Below, piece by piece: positions 7,043-16,385 of a DNA stretch of 64,000 nt (the stretch's first letter is position 1; the number at the start of each line of letters is the position of its first letter). The stretch lies in NCBI RefSeq assembly GCF_013782625.1, contig NZ_CP056199.1:3924588-3988587 (forward strand). The letters are read 5' to 3'. The notes under the pieces are model-generated. The model was not told the DNA's origin, searched no databases, and saw only the letters and a list, made by a program, of their open reading frames with translations. Origin of the DNA: Enterobacter sp. RHBSTW-00994 (GTDB lineage: Bacteria; Pseudomonadota; Gammaproteobacteria; Enterobacterales; Enterobacteriaceae). Position numbers and translations under genes: made by a program.

Positions 7043-7327
7043 ATGCTTCGTTTTGTCCCAGCAGCGCCCAGCTCCGGGCCCTTTACCGCCCCCTTTTTCA
7101 CTGAGCGATGCCCTGCCGGATTCCCTTCGCCGGCACAATATTACGTAAAAACGGAACTTGACCTGAATGAATACTGTATTCAGCGGAGGGGCTCGACTTA
7201 TTTTGTACGAACCATAGGGAACTCAATGACGGACATTGGTCTACATTCAGGCGATTTGATGATTGTGGATAAGGCAGGACGGGTCAGTGAACTGCTGCTG
7301 TGGCGAGTAATACTGCGAGCGGAATAA
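7043..7327 (+). pseudogene. umuD: Decayed umuD-like gene (S24 peptidase)
   Basis: The ATG at 7043 follows GAGG and a LexA box. The first 75 residues track UmuD: AGFPSPAQYYV matches the self-cleavage region, DLNEYCIQ and TYFVRTIGNSMTD contain the nucleophile Ser, and GLHSGDLMIVDKAG follows. The frame then diverges and stops after 94 residues, before the catalytic Lys; full UmuD has about 140. No umuC follows. A shifted frame downstream (AVASNTASGIT) may be the lost continuation. The copper island begins directly after this, so the gene probably marks the place where the metal island was inserted or where a deletion occurred. Confidence 0.75.
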
Positions 7328-7478
7328 CCAACTTCAGTCAATACGGTTCTCGGCGCACGCTTACGTAGAAACTGCAAGTTACACGGGAAAAAAGGTTTAT
7401 GCGGTTATCTAGCGTTGCGTGACTACGTTGGTCAGATGAATGCCATTCCCTTGACAGTTGAAAATTTATGAGAGAGTT

Positions 7479-7503
7479 AAAAAAACGCTCCCGGACGGGA
7501 GCG
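7479..7503 (-). terminator. Rho-independent terminator after pcoE
   Basis: The perfect stem CGCTCCCG/CGGGAGCG (7486-7503) is followed on the minus strand by seven T. It lies about 50 bases past the pcoE stop codon. Confidence 0.85.
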
Positions 7504-7554
7504 TAAGCCAGTGACTTCGGCGTCAAATGAGGGTCTAACAAGTGGAGCTGCGGG

Positions 7555-7989
7555 TTAATTCTGGGTGATCTGGCTGCGATGCTTTTCAGCCTGCTGCTGA
7601 TGAATAACGGAAGATTGACCATTATTCGCCTTCTCATGCACAACAGCGGCTTTCTCATGCTCGTTCATTTCGGAAAATGATTTTGCTGTTTCGTTAGAAG
7701 CTGCTGGCTTGGATTTCATCATTTTTTTATGCATTTCAGCCATGTCCTGATGGGCAGCAGAATTGCCGTTTTGCATCATTTCATGGGACATTGCGGCCTG
7801 ATCGTGACCGCTCATATCCATCATTTTCATGCTCTCCCCCTGAACTGCACTTTTTTCAGCGGATGATTGCATCTGATGGGCAGGCGCCTGGGCATTATTT
7901 ACCTGGTCATGCATGTTCATTGTCTCTGCAGCCCAGGCAGATGAAGCGACAGCCATCATGGCAATAAAGGATACAAGGATCTTTTTCAT
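7555..7989 (-). CDS. pcoE: PcoE, periplasmic copper-binding protein
   Basis: PcoE is a small periplasmic Met/His-rich protein that soaks up copper early in the stress response. The ATG at 7989 (MKKILVSFIAMMAVASSAWA|AET) gives a 20-residue signal peptide with an AWA cleavage site and a 144-residue product, the usual PcoE length. The mature part is full of Met and His (MKMMDMSGHDQAAMSHEMMQ), with a repeated pattern NEHEKAAVVHEKANNGQS near the end. It is a paralogue of silE and of the gene at 14639. A CusR/SilR-type operator upstream implies control by the silver/copper regulators and not by PcoR. Confidence 0.93.
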   Translation of the reverse strand: MKKILVSFIAMMAVASSAWAAETMNMHDQVNNAQAPAHQMQSSAEKSAVQGESMKMMDMSGHDQAAMSHEMMQNGNSAAHQDMAEMHKKMMKSKPAASNETAKSFSEMNEHEKAAVVHEKANNGQSSVIHQQQAEKHRSQITQN

Positions 7990-8122
7990 GGTTGGGTCTC
8001 CGGTGTTTTCATACCCGAACAATCAATGCTTATAACAGAGAAAGCATTTGATCTCAGGGCTGGTTGATCATCACGCCAGGAACCGGGCGATTGAATTATC
8101 ACGCTGTCCTGATTTATGGCTG

Positions 8123-8176
8123 ATTATAAAAAACCGCCTCTGTTTATCGCGTGACTGAACGATGACATTTTTGTCA
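8123..8176 (-). promoter_or_regulatory. pcoE promoter with CusR/SilR-type box
   Basis: TGACA-TTTT-TGTCA (8163-8176) is the palindromic box of the CusR/SilR family. On the minus strand a perfect -10 TATAAT (8123-8128) follows after 34 bases, the same spacing as at silE. Confidence 0.75.
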
Positions 8177-8204
8177 CCTTCCGGGTTTCTCCTGAATAAC
8201 GGTA

Positions 8205-9605
8205 TTAATCCATTAACAGACGCACACTGAACACAATTTCCCGCCCCTGCTGTTCTGCTGACAGCTCGCCGCCGTGAGCATGAATGATCGACCTTGTAAT
8301 TGATAATCCCAGCCCCGCGCCTTCCGTGTTGTAGAACCTTGATGAGTCTGCGCGATAGAACCGGTCAAACAAACGTTCCAGATTAGCGGGAACCTGGCCG
8401 GACATCGTATTCGTAATCATCACGTTCACACAGTCACTGTCACGCTCAAGGTGTATCGCTGTACAGGTGTTATCGGGAGAATACTTGATTGCATTGGAAA
8501 GCAGGTTACTGAAAGCACGTCGGAGCATATCGCTGTCTCCGGCAACAACGCCCTCTCCTTCAACCGTGATTGTCTTTCCTGTTTCGTCTGCCAGGGGCTC
8601 GAACAACTCACGTAATTCATTCAGTTCGGCTGCCAGATCCACATCATGTTTATCCAGCCGCAGCAGACCATGCTCTGAACGTGCCAGAAAAAGCATGTCA
8701 CTGGTCATTCGTGACAACCTTTTCAGTTCTTCCAGGTTAGCGAATAAAATTTCGCGGTAATGCGAAACATCCCTTTCCTTAGCCAGTGCAAACTGCGTCT
8801 GCATCATCAGATTACTGACTGGTGTGCGCAGCTCATGCGCGATGTCAGACGAGAAATCTGACAGTTTCCGGAATGCCCCCTCCAGGCGATCAAACATATT
8901 ATTGAACTCCTGCATGGTCTCAGAGATTTCCGGCGGAGCCAGATCGGGATTTAGACGCTGATCCAGGCTGTGTACAGTCATGGAGGAAGCCAGACTGGTC
9001 ATTTCCCGTAACGGTTTCAGACCAATACGTGTGGTCAGCCAGCCCAGAAAAACAGAAATAAAGACCAGACCGATATTGAACCAGAACAGCCAGGTACTGA
9101 GTTTGTCCATAAACAGGGTGTGATACCCAGTATCCGTGGCAACCGTAATGATGAAATGTTTGCTTTTACCCTGTTCCGGCGTCACGGCAACCCGCCGCGA
9201 GATACTGCGGTACACGGTGTTATTTTCTTCCGTCTGGATCATATAGTCGAGAATATCACCCGACTTGTTAAGCAGGACCGCTGGAACAACAGAATTGTTG
9301 GCATAGAGTTCAACAATTTTTTCATTTTCCATGTTTTTTATAGAAATGAATAAGCCATTGTGCCCCACCATCGCATCGTTTATTTTTTCTGATAATGACT
9401 TAATATCCGTTTTGTTCCTGAACGTCTCTGTTTTAAGAAACTCTTCGGTGAGCTGAAGTTTACCTGTCAGAAAATCGCGGTCCTGATTATCGAAATAGCC
9501 ATTCAGGGTGCTAATCAGGATAAAACTTGATAACCACCATACCGTAAGCATCACCGCAGAAAAAATCAGGCTCAGGCGTGTGGTCAGGGAAATTTTGAAC
9601 CTCAC
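8205..9605 (-). CDS. pcoS: PcoS copper sensor histidine kinase
   Basis: PcoS is an inner-membrane sensor kinase of 466 residues. It has a first membrane segment at about 10-34, a periplasmic sensor loop, a second segment at about 171-192 and a HAMP linker. The HisKA helix has the phosphorylated His near 257 ([14 protein letters not shown]), and the ATPase domain shows [10 protein letters not shown] and GAGLGLSI. It detects periplasmic Cu and phosphorylates PcoR. Its ATG overlaps the pcoR stop codon by four bases, so the pair is translationally coupled. Identity is based on position in pcoABCDRSE and on kinase architecture; CusS and SilS are close relatives. Confidence 0.93.
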   Translation of the reverse strand: MRFKISLTTRLSLIFSAVMLTVWWLSSFILISTLNGYFDNQDRDFLTGKLQLTEEFLKTETFRNKTDIKSLSEKINDAMVGHNGLFISIKNMENEKIVELYANNSVVPAVLLNKSGDILDYMIQTEENNTVYRSISRRVAVTPEQGKSKHFIITVATDTGYHTLFMDKLSTWLFWFNIGLVFISVFLGWLTTRIGLKPLREMTSLASSMTVHSLDQRLNPDLAPPEISETMQEFNNMFDRLEGAFRKLSDFSSDIAHELRTPVSNLMMQTQFALAKERDVSHYREILFANLEELKRLSRMTSDMLFLARSEHGLLRLDKHDVDLAAELNELRELFEPLADETGKTITVEGEGVVAGDSDMLRRAFSNLLSNAIKYSPDNTCTAIHLERDSDCVNVMITNTMSGQVPANLERLFDRFYRADSSRFYNTEGAGLGLSITRSIIHAHGGELSAEQQGREIVFSVRLLMD

Positions 9606-10282
9606 TCTTCTCTGATCTCCAGGACATATCCGGCACCGCGAACGGTATGGATCAGTTTTGGCTCAAAGTCATCATCAATTTTACTTCTCAGACGTCTCAC
9701 GGCGACATCAATCACATTCGTATCACTGTCAAAATTCATGTTCCAGACCAGGGACGAGATAAGACTCCTGGGTAACACTTCTCCGGTGCGTTGCAGCAGC
9801 AACTCAAGCAGAACGTATTCTTTACCGGTGAGATGGATCTTCTTCCCCGAACGGATCACGGTCCGGCGCACCATATCAACGGTCATATCGGCGATGGTGC
9901 AGACTGTTGCGGCCTGCGAGCGTGCCCGGCGCAGTAGGGTTCTTACACGTGCAACCAGCTCCGTAAAATCAAAGGGCTTAATCAGGTAGTCATCTGCGCC
10001 AAGCTCCAGTCCTTTCACTTTGTCCCGCACGTTGTCCTTTGCGGTTAAAAACAGGACCGGTTCTTCGTGCCCGGACTCCCTCAGTGCGCTGATGATTTGC
10101 CACCCGTCGAGGAAAGGCAGCATCACGTCCAGTATTATCAAATCATACTGTCCCTTCGACGCGGCCCCGAGACCATCGCGGCCATTATTAAAGAGATCGG
10201 CCTGATAGCCTTCCTCAACCAGTCCCTGCTGCAGGTAACGACCTGTTTTTTGTTCGTCTTCAACGATTAAAATACGCTGCAT
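9602..10282 (-). CDS. pcoR: PcoR copper response regulator
   Basis: This is an OmpR-family regulator of 226 residues. The receiver domain holds VEDE at 7-10, the phosphorylated Asp near 52 (LIILDVMLP) and the Lys of LIKPFD. The C-terminal winged helix ends [14 protein letters not shown]. The ATG at 10282 was chosen; an in-frame TTG lies two codons upstream. PcoR activates pcoA-D through the palindromic copper box. It follows pcoD after 54 bases and overlaps pcoS, so it belongs to the pco transcription unit even though it may have its own weak promoter. Confidence 0.93.
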   Translation of the reverse strand: MQRILIVEDEQKTGRYLQQGLVEEGYQADLFNNGRDGLGAASKGQYDLIILDVMLPFLDGWQIISALRESGHEEPVLFLTAKDNVRDKVKGLELGADDYLIKPFDFTELVARVRTLLRRARSQAATVCTIADMTVDMVRRTVIRSGKKIHLTGKEYVLLELLLQRTGEVLPRSLISSLVWNMNFDSDTNVIDVAVRRLRSKIDDDFEPKLIHTVRGAGYVLEIREE

Positions 10283-10336
10283 GGTCAACTCGCTGATATG
10301 AAAGTAAAAATCTCACGCATGAGCTTTGGCTGTCCC

Positions 10337-11266
10337 CTAGCTGACCTGAGACGGAGCAAGCATTCCGAGCCACGCTACGGCGCCCAAAATGATAATCGCA
10401 ACAACGAATTCTGTCAGGATGCTGTTTCGCATCAGGGCAACGCTGCGATCATAATTCCCTTCCCTGACCATAACTTCAAGCCGGGGACCCAGGTGAAACC
10501 GGTTTGCTGCAGCCAGAAGAAGCATCAGAACAAACAGAGCCGTCTTGGCAAGCAATATCCTCCCCCAGGAACTGTTGAATAAGGGAGTTAAGTTACCCTC
10601 AGCAATATACAGATAGTTGACCAGCGCACTCAGGATCAGGGCTACAACAATCACCGTTCCTGCCGTGGCAAATTTTGCCAGGGAGTCAGATATCACAATG
10701 ACGCTCTGTGCATTATGCTCGTTTCTGCGCATCAGCAGGATAGCAAATGCAACCAGAGCACCTGTCCAGGCACCTGCAGCGCCGAGATGGGTCAGATCGC
10801 TCAGTAAATGGAGATAGTAATGCAGACCGTCATGCATAACGGCGTGTCCTCCCCAGGCAAGTGTAGCCAGCGCCACGCCCCCACTCATCGTCATCAGCAG
10901 GCAGGACAATACTCTCTTATTAGTGTAAAGGAACAAAGCACCGAGTGTGGTAAACAGGGCACAGAGCCTGACAATCCAGCTAATACCCACATCAGTTTCT
11001 TCTATCACCATCTCGATAACATGGATGGATAATTCTCTGAGGTCAGTTACTCCACTCATGGCATTAGATACCAGGAGCATATTAATGCCAGTAAGAATGA
11101 TGCCTGTAACAACAGCAAAGGTTATAAACGACCTGAAATTAGTCAGGTTATAGGTTTCATGTCTGACACCGCTTATTCCATATATCTGAAAAAATGGCAA
11201 TCCAAATATTACCATCAAATCCAGATAAAGAAGAAAACGAATAACAATCATAATCAGGTCGTTCAT
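10337..11266 (-). CDS. pcoD: PcoD inner-membrane copper-handling protein
   Basis: PcoD (309 residues) is a polytopic inner-membrane protein of the CopD family with about eight predicted hydrophobic segments. Conserved-looking His and Met residues lie at membrane edges ([24 protein letters not shown] near the middle). With PcoC it is thought to move copper across the inner membrane, possibly to load PcoA. It follows pcoC after only four bases. Length and context match the classic pco operon. Confidence 0.93.
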
Positions 11267-11270
11267 AATA

Positions 11271-11651
11271 TTACTTCACTGTAAAGGTGTAATTACCGGT
11301 AATAGGGTGCGTATCTGAAGAAACCGCGCGCCAGTCAACACGATAAGTGCCAGCGGGTAAAGGCTCTCGCGGAATAATGACCATCGATTTAGGGTCAGCG
11401 CCTGGCGCCACTTTTGCCGCGACCGGCATCGGAGAATGTGATGACATGCCTTTCATACCCGTCATCGTTAATTTTGCACCTGAGAATTTCACGGTCAGAT
11501 TTTCCGAGAAATTAAGCTGAATCTTTTCCGGGGCCGCTACGGCTGAATCAGCCTGTGGCACAGAGCTTTTTAATTCCGGATGGGCCATAGCAGAGAAAGC
11601 AACGCCCATAACGAGGCCACCTGTAAGAATGGCTTTATGTAAAATCGACAT
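11271..11651 (-). CDS. pcoC: PcoC periplasmic copper chaperone
   Basis: PcoC has 126 residues with a signal peptide ([27 protein letters not shown]). The mature protein begins with His, the Cu(II) ligand. A Met-rich loop follows ([14 protein letters not shown] at about 63-76) that binds Cu(I), with a further His in [13 protein letters not shown] near the end. This is the CopC fold, a cupredoxin-like beta barrel with separate Cu(I) and Cu(II) sites. It lies between pcoB and pcoD in the operon and probably hands copper to PcoA or PcoD. Confidence 0.94.
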
Positions 11652-11690
11652 TTTATTTACCTGTTTAGTTGAGTGTTTTATATCAGTGCG

Positions 11691-12581
11691 TTAAAACCAG
11701 ATTCTGGCTCCCGCCAGGAATACTACCTGATGGTCTTTCTCACCTTCTCTTTTCGCCATATCGGATGTTTTCCCGTAAAGTTGATTCCAGGAAACGCCTA
11801 TATAGGGTGCAAACTCACGGCGTATTTCATAGCGCAGCCGGAGCCCCAGCTCTGTGTCAGTCAGTCCCCTGCCGCGACCCCGCGATTCATCATCCTGACT
11901 GTAGAAATTCACCTCATAGGATGGCTGGAGTATGAGCCGGTTAGTCAGTAAAACGTCGTATTCTCCTCCCAGACGAAGGGCTGCTTTTCCGCCATTACTG
12001 ACAAAACCCGTAATTTCAGACTCAAAATTATAGAGTGCCAGCCCCTGAAAACCGACAGCAGCCCAGGTCCGGGCAGAAGCAGGTCTGAAATCCTGCCTGA
12101 CACCCGCAACCAAATCCCACCATGGGCCAACCGCATGTCCCCAGAGTAACTGCGCTTCAGCCGCCTCCGTTTCCCCATTGCTTCGTTCACCTTCACTCTT
12201 TAGCCAAATCCGATCTGTGTCGCCTCCAATCCAGCTGTTAACACTCCAGCTGAAATTGTTGGTGTTATCCGACCGTTGCCATTCCAGTTGATCCAGCAGA
12301 ACCAGATAATTAATCGCACTGTCGTGAATCGCATGCCCCTGTAAATTGCCGAATGCAGCCTTCCGGTCGGCATCGGTAACAGGCGGAATTGGCGTTCTGC
12401 TCTCAGTTACAATGGGCTCCATTGACGTCATCTCAGTGAAATTCTCATCTGCTGGCATCTGCATGGCAGACATGTCGTGCCCGGCGTGGGGATCTGCAGA
12501 GACGGAGCCCGCCGCAATAGAAAGCTGTGAGGTAAACAAACCGGCGACCAGAACAGGTATGGCCTTCAAATTTCTCTTCAT
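11691..12581 (-). CDS. pcoB: PcoB outer-membrane copper resistance protein
   Basis: The third ATG of a cluster (12581, [25 protein letters not shown]) is the best start: GGAGGA then lies about eight bases upstream and the length becomes 296 residues, typical of PcoB. ATGs at 12587 and 12590 overlap the pcoA stop. After the signal peptide a short His/Met-rich stretch ([14 protein letters not shown]) leads into alternating hydrophobic strands that fit an outer-membrane beta barrel, ending in Phe (ARIWF). PcoB acts with PcoA, probably in binding or export of oxidised copper at the outer membrane. Confidence 0.93.
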   Translation of the reverse strand: MKRNLKAIPVLVAGLFTSQLSIAAGSVSADPHAGHDMSAMQMPADENFTEMTSMEPIVTESRTPIPPVTDADRKAAFGNLQGHAIHDSAINYLVLLDQLEWQRSDNTNNFSWSVNSWIGGDTDRIWLKSEGERSNGETEAAEAQLLWGHAVGPWWDLVAGVRQDFRPASARTWAAVGFQGLALYNFESEITGFVSNGGKAALRLGGEYDVLLTNRLILQPSYEVNFYSQDDESRGRGRGLTDTELGLRLRYEIRREFAPYIGVSWNQLYGKTSDMAKREGEKDHQVVFLAGARIWF

Positions 12582-12586
12582 TCGCA

Positions 12587-14404
12587 TCATTCCTCCACCC
12601 GGACTTCACGAAACATTCCCATTTCCATGTGATAGAGCAAATGGCAGTGATACGCCCAGCGGCCAAGCGCATCTGCTGTCACTCTGTAACTGCGTTTTGT
12701 ACCAGGGGGAACATCTATTGTGTGTTTACGAACCATGAAATTACCGTTTTCATCTTCCAGATCGCTCCACATACCATGCAGGTGAATGGGGTGAGTCATC
12801 ATGGTATCGTTGATCAGCGTGATCCTGAGCCGCTCACCGTATTTCAGCAGCACCGGTGCGGCATCTGAAAACTTGATTCCGTTAAATGACCAGGCAAACT
12901 TTTCCATGTGGCCGGTTAAATGCAGTTCTATGGTACGGCCAGGTTCACGTCCGTCAGGATCCTCAAAGCGGCTTTTCAAATCCGCGTACGTGAGAACCTT
13001 TCTTCCGTTATTTCGAAGACCAATACCCGGATCATTTAATTTCGGAGAGACGCTCATCGCCTGCATATCAACCAGTGGGTTATCCGTTTCTGACGCAGGA
13101 TGACTTTGCATACCCGGCATTCCGGCCATCCGGGAATGATCCATACCGGCCATGCTGCTGTGATCCATGGGCGCGGAGGATGTCCCGCTATCCGGAAGGT
13201 CAGCACCGTCCATAGACATCATCTCTCCGCTGTTATCCATGCCTCCCATCTGGCTGTGGTCCATTCCTGCCATATCATGTCCCATTCCCCCCATACCCAT
13301 ATCTTCCATGGTCAACAGAGGACGGGGATCGAGGGGGGGAACGGCAGCACTTAACCCCTCTCTCGTGGCCAGTGTCCCTCGAGCGTAACCGGTCCTGTCC
13401 ATGGATTGTGCGAAGATGGTATAGGCCTCACCCTGAGGCTCCACAATGACATCATAGGTTTCGGCAACGGCAATCCTGAATTCGTCAACGGTAACCGGGT
13501 TTACATACTGGCCATCTGCAGCCACGACCGTCATTTTCAGCCCGGGGATACGGATATCGAAATAGGTCATTGCCGAGCCGTTGATAAACCGTAAGCGTAT
13601 CTTTTCACCGGGACGGAACAGTCCGGTCCAGTTTTTCAGCGGGGCCTGCCCGTTCATGAGATAGGTGTAGGTGTAGCCACTGACATCCGCGAGGTCAGTC
13701 GGATTCATTTTCATTTCAGCCCACATTTTCCGATCGGCAATGGTGGCTGACAGCCCCCTGGTATTCACGTCGCGGAAAAAAGAGCCAACGGTTGGTTTAT
13801 TGAAATTGTAGTAATCCGACTGTTTTTTTAATTTTTTCAGCAGGCTGTGAGGATTTTCATCGGTCCAGTCAGACAACATGACCACATGCTCACGATCGTA
13901 AGCAAACGGTTCTGGCTCCCTGGCATCGATGATAATGGCACCGTATACCCCCTCCTGTTCCTGCAGACCGGAATGGCTGTGGTACCAGTAAGTCCCGTTC
14001 TGCTTAACCTTAAAGGTGTAAACGTAGGTATCATCAGGCTCTATGCCCCTAAAACTCAGCCCCGGAACACCATCCATATTGGCCGGAAGAATAATGCCGT
14101 GCCAGTGAATGGACGTCTGTTCATTAAGACGGTTTTTGACCTTCAGGGTAATGGTGTCACCTTCTTTCCAGCGAAGAACGGGCCCCGGCAGGCCTCCATT
14201 GATTGTTTTGGCCTGACGCTCACTGCCCGTGATATTGACGGCCGTTTCACCAATGGTCAGGTCAAACTGAGTACCCTGCAGGGATGCGGCAACTGGCAGG
14301 CTCAGACTGGAACGCGCATTGAAACTCCATACGCCAAGACTTCCGGCTACGCCAGAGAGGGTTAACCCCTTCAGGAAAGTTCGTCGAGACGTTTTCAACA
14401 GCAT
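12587..14404 (-). CDS. pcoA: PcoA multicopper oxidase
   Basis: PcoA (605 residues) is a periplasmic multicopper oxidase exported folded by the Tat system: the N-terminus has SRRTFLKG (residues 6-13). Copper ligands are visible as HWHG near 100, HSHSG near 142, HPIHLHG and [12 protein letters not shown] at the C-terminus. A Met-rich insert at about 370-440 ([20 protein letters not shown] and similar repeats) is typical of PcoA/CopA and may bind Cu(I). It oxidises Cu(I) to the less toxic Cu(II) and possibly catechol siderophores. It is the first gene of pcoABCD, transcribed away from the copper box at 14521. Confidence 0.95.
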   Translation of the reverse strand: MLLKTSRRTFLKGLTLSGVAGSLGVWSFNARSSLSLPVAASLQGTQFDLTIGETAVNITGSERQAKTINGGLPGPVLRWKEGDTITLKVKNRLNEQTSIHWHGIILPANMDGVPGLSFRGIEPDDTYVYTFKVKQNGTYWYHSHSGLQEQEGVYGAIIIDAREPEPFAYDREHVVMLSDWTDENPHSLLKKLKKQSDYYNFNKPTVGSFFRDVNTRGLSATIADRKMWAEMKMNPTDLADVSGYTYTYLMNGQAPLKNWTGLFRPGEKIRLRFINGSAMTYFDIRIPGLKMTVVAADGQYVNPVTVDEFRIAVAETYDVIVEPQGEAYTIFAQSMDRTGYARGTLATREGLSAAVPPLDPRPLLTMEDMGMGGMGHDMAGMDHSQMGGMDNSGEMMSMDGADLPDSGTSSAPMDHSSMAGMDHSRMAGMPGMQSHPASETDNPLVDMQAMSVSPKLNDPGIGLRNNGRKVLTYADLKSRFEDPDGREPGRTIELHLTGHMEKFAWSFNGIKFSDAAPVLLKYGERLRITLINDTMMTHPIHLHGMWSDLEDENGNFMVRKHTIDVPPGTKRSYRVTADALGRWAYHCHLLYHMEMGMFREVRVEE

Positions 14405-14520
14405 GCGCGTTCCCTTATTTAAAGTATGGTTACTGACAGAATTCGAGAACCGATTTAAATTAAATTACTGGTTCATCCTCTTACAATGAAATGAAGCTAG
14501 CACACCTTAAGAAACAAATT

Positions 14521-14538
14521 CATTACAATCGTGTAATG
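14521..14538. promoter_or_regulatory. Palindromic copper box between pcoA and the pcoE-like gene
   Basis: CATTACA-ATCG-TGTAATG is an inverted repeat of the type described for PcoR in front of pcoA. It lies in the 234-base divergent intergenic region and may serve both directions. On the pcoA side TTGTAA at 14481-14486 (minus strand) falls at the 34-base -10 spacing. Confidence 0.7.
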
Positions 14539-14638
14539 TACATAGCTGTATTACATTTACGTCATCTTCCCCACAGGTTGATTATTTTTATATATGATCG
14601 TAAGGACAACTTTTATGTACCTCAGAAGGTAATTACAC

Positions 14639-15088
14639 ATGAATATATTAATCACGACCACTGCGTTTACAGCTTTATTTTGTGGGGCAGCTTTTGCTCA
14701 GTCCAGTGATATTGCCCATGAAGCACATCGTTTTGTTAATAATGCCTCAGCCGTCAGTCATGTGAATTCCTCGACGCATGAAAATTTGCCGGACAGGATT
14801 AATAAAAACAGCACACCCTCATTCTCTGAAATGAATGAACATGAAAGGGCCATTGTTGCTCATTCATTTATGAACAACAGCGCGTCCTATGCACATCAGA
14901 AAATGATTGAGGAACATAAAAAAATGCTGTCCGACAGTGGTGCAAATTCAAAGACCTCGTCTTCTTCTTTTAACGAACTGAATGCCGGAGAAAAAGCCGC
15001 TCTCGTGCATGAGCAGGTCAATAATGCCGGTGCGGAAGCACATCAGACGCAGGCAAGAAAGCTTCGCGGGCTGTATTCGACCAGGTAA
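14639..15088 (+). CDS. PcoE/SilE-like periplasmic metal-binding protein
   Basis: The ATG at 14639 has AGAAGG nine bases upstream. A signal peptide (MNILITTTAFTALFCGAAFA|QSS) precedes a mature region with repeated units of the PcoE/SilE type: MNEHERAIVAHSFMNNSAS, AHQKMIEEHKKM and LVHEQVNNAGAEAHQ. It carries fewer Met and more His than PcoE. Read from pcoA it is divergent, and in the standard pco-sil island a second pcoE-like gene occupies this place. It is likely a periplasmic copper sponge controlled from the copper box region. Length is 149 residues. Confidence 0.85.
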   Translation: MNILITTTAFTALFCGAAFAQSSDIAHEAHRFVNNASAVSHVNSSTHENLPDRINKNSTPSFSEMNEHERAIVAHSFMNNSASYAHQKMIEEHKKMLSDSGANSKTSSSSFNELNAGEKAALVHEQVNNAGAEAHQTQARKLRGLYSTR

Positions 15089-15376
15089 CTGCAGGCGGGT
15101 TAGTGCTTAGCGTCAGGTGCGCAGCAGGGCTTTACTGACGGGTTACGTAGCAGGACATGAGCCCCATATTGCTCTGCCGTAACCTGTTTCAGTCCCGTTA
15201 ATCATCACCGTCGGGCTGGTCATACAGTTCCCAGAGCTTCAGGAGCAAACGGGAAACAAGATATGTTACAAAAATGACGACCATCAACGGTGCTCCCGAT
15301 TAACTGACAGATGACACGCCTCCTGAAAACCCCTAGCATACGCCGCAGTGTTCATGCTAACGGCGAATTCCAGTAA

Positions 15377-16114
15377 ATGTATTCTACCGATGTCGTAAAA
15401 GAAAATGCCTACCTTTCAGCCACCCGCTCGGGGCTGGAATCGAACGAGATCGCTACTCTTCAGCGCTCCTTGCCTTCCCGGTTTAATCTGCGGCATTTGA
15501 AAAAAAATGAATCATTAAAACTCGTACTGCAAAAGAAAGCGGGAAAATCACGTGTCGTGGCCTATAAATTTACGTCCGGTTCATTTAATTACACGGCGTA
15601 TCGTATATCAGATAAAAAGTTCTATAACCTTTCCGATACTTCCGGGAAAGGCAGTCTCGATTATCCGTTACCGGCCACAGCAAGACTCAGTTCGCCTTTC
15701 AATCCTGCAAGACTTAACCCGGTATCGGGAAAAGTAAGTCCCCATAATGGCATTGATTATTCCATGCCCATGAACACGAAAATAGTCAGCGTCATCGACG
15801 GAAAAATCACCCGGGCCGAATACAACAGTACCATGGGATATTTTGTTGAAGTAACGGGAAAAGCCGGTGTTAAAACTCGCTATCTCCACCTCAATAAAAT
15901 ACTCGTTACTAAAGGGGCCAGGGTTACACGGGGAGGTGCTATTGCGTTATCCGGTAACAGCGGACGTTCATCCGGTCCTCATCTGCATTACGAGCTGGTC
16001 ATCAATAACAACCCTGTTAACTCTCTGGCGTTCCGGGCAGCGGCACCCGCTGATAACAAACTCGAACAGCATGCCTTTGCGCATGTCAGAGACTACGAAC
16101 GATACCTGGACTGA
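15377..16114 (+). CDS. M23-family peptidase (MepM-like), apparently N-terminally shortened
   Basis: The 245-residue product carries a LytM/M23 zinc peptidase domain: HNGIDYS (HxxxD) at about 143-149 and GPHLHYE (HxH) near 205, with the upstream region resembling the OapA/Csd3-like linker of MepM. No signal peptide or membrane anchor is seen from the ATG at 15377, unlike chromosomal MepM of about 440 residues, so this is a truncated relative or uses an undetected export route. It is a regular member of the pco-sil island (sometimes called pcoG) and may adjust peptidoglycan around the efflux complex; that role is inference. Confidence 0.8.
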   Translation: MYSTDVVKENAYLSATRSGLESNEIATLQRSLPSRFNLRHLKKNESLKLVLQKKAGKSRVVAYKFTSGSFNYTAYRISDKKFYNLSDTSGKGSLDYPLPATARLSSPFNPARLNPVSGKVSPHNGIDYSMPMNTKIVSVIDGKITRAEYNSTMGYFVEVTGKAGVKTRYLHLNKILVTKGARVTRGGAIALSGNSGRSSGPHLHYELVINNNPVNSLAFRAAAPADNKLEQHAFAHVRDYERYLD

Positions 16115-16147
16115 TAACGGGACCGCGACGCGGCCCCGTCTGCCGGA

Positions 16148-16345
16148 TTAATTTTTTTTATCGTTTTCACTTCCGTGATGTTGATGATCTCCATGCCCTC
16201 CGTGGCCGTGGAAAAGATGCATTAGCGGGCAGACCAGCAATAACAGATATGGCCAGTAACCTGCCACATGTGACCAGTGTTCGCGCAGGAGGGCAAATGC
16301 CGCGATCGCGGCGACAGCAATAAGCGCATAGGTGGTACTTTTCAT
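16148..16345 (-). CDS. Small DUF2933-type membrane protein
   Basis: The product has 65 residues: a membrane segment at about 5-20, a second at 28-42 (YWPYLLLLVCPLMHLF), then a His/Gly-rich tail (HGHGGHGDHQHHGSEND) that could bind metal. This layout matches the DUF2933 family found beside copper and silver P-type ATPases. It ends 33 bases from the converging M23 gene and lies downstream of silP on the same strand, so it may be cotranscribed with it. Confidence 0.8.
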   Translation of the reverse strand: MKSTTYALIAVAAIAAFALLREHWSHVAGYWPYLLLLVCPLMHLFHGHGGHGDHQHHGSENDKKN

Positions 16346-16385
16346 ACTGGACTCCTTCTGTTCGTAACTGACCCTTCACTCAGTG

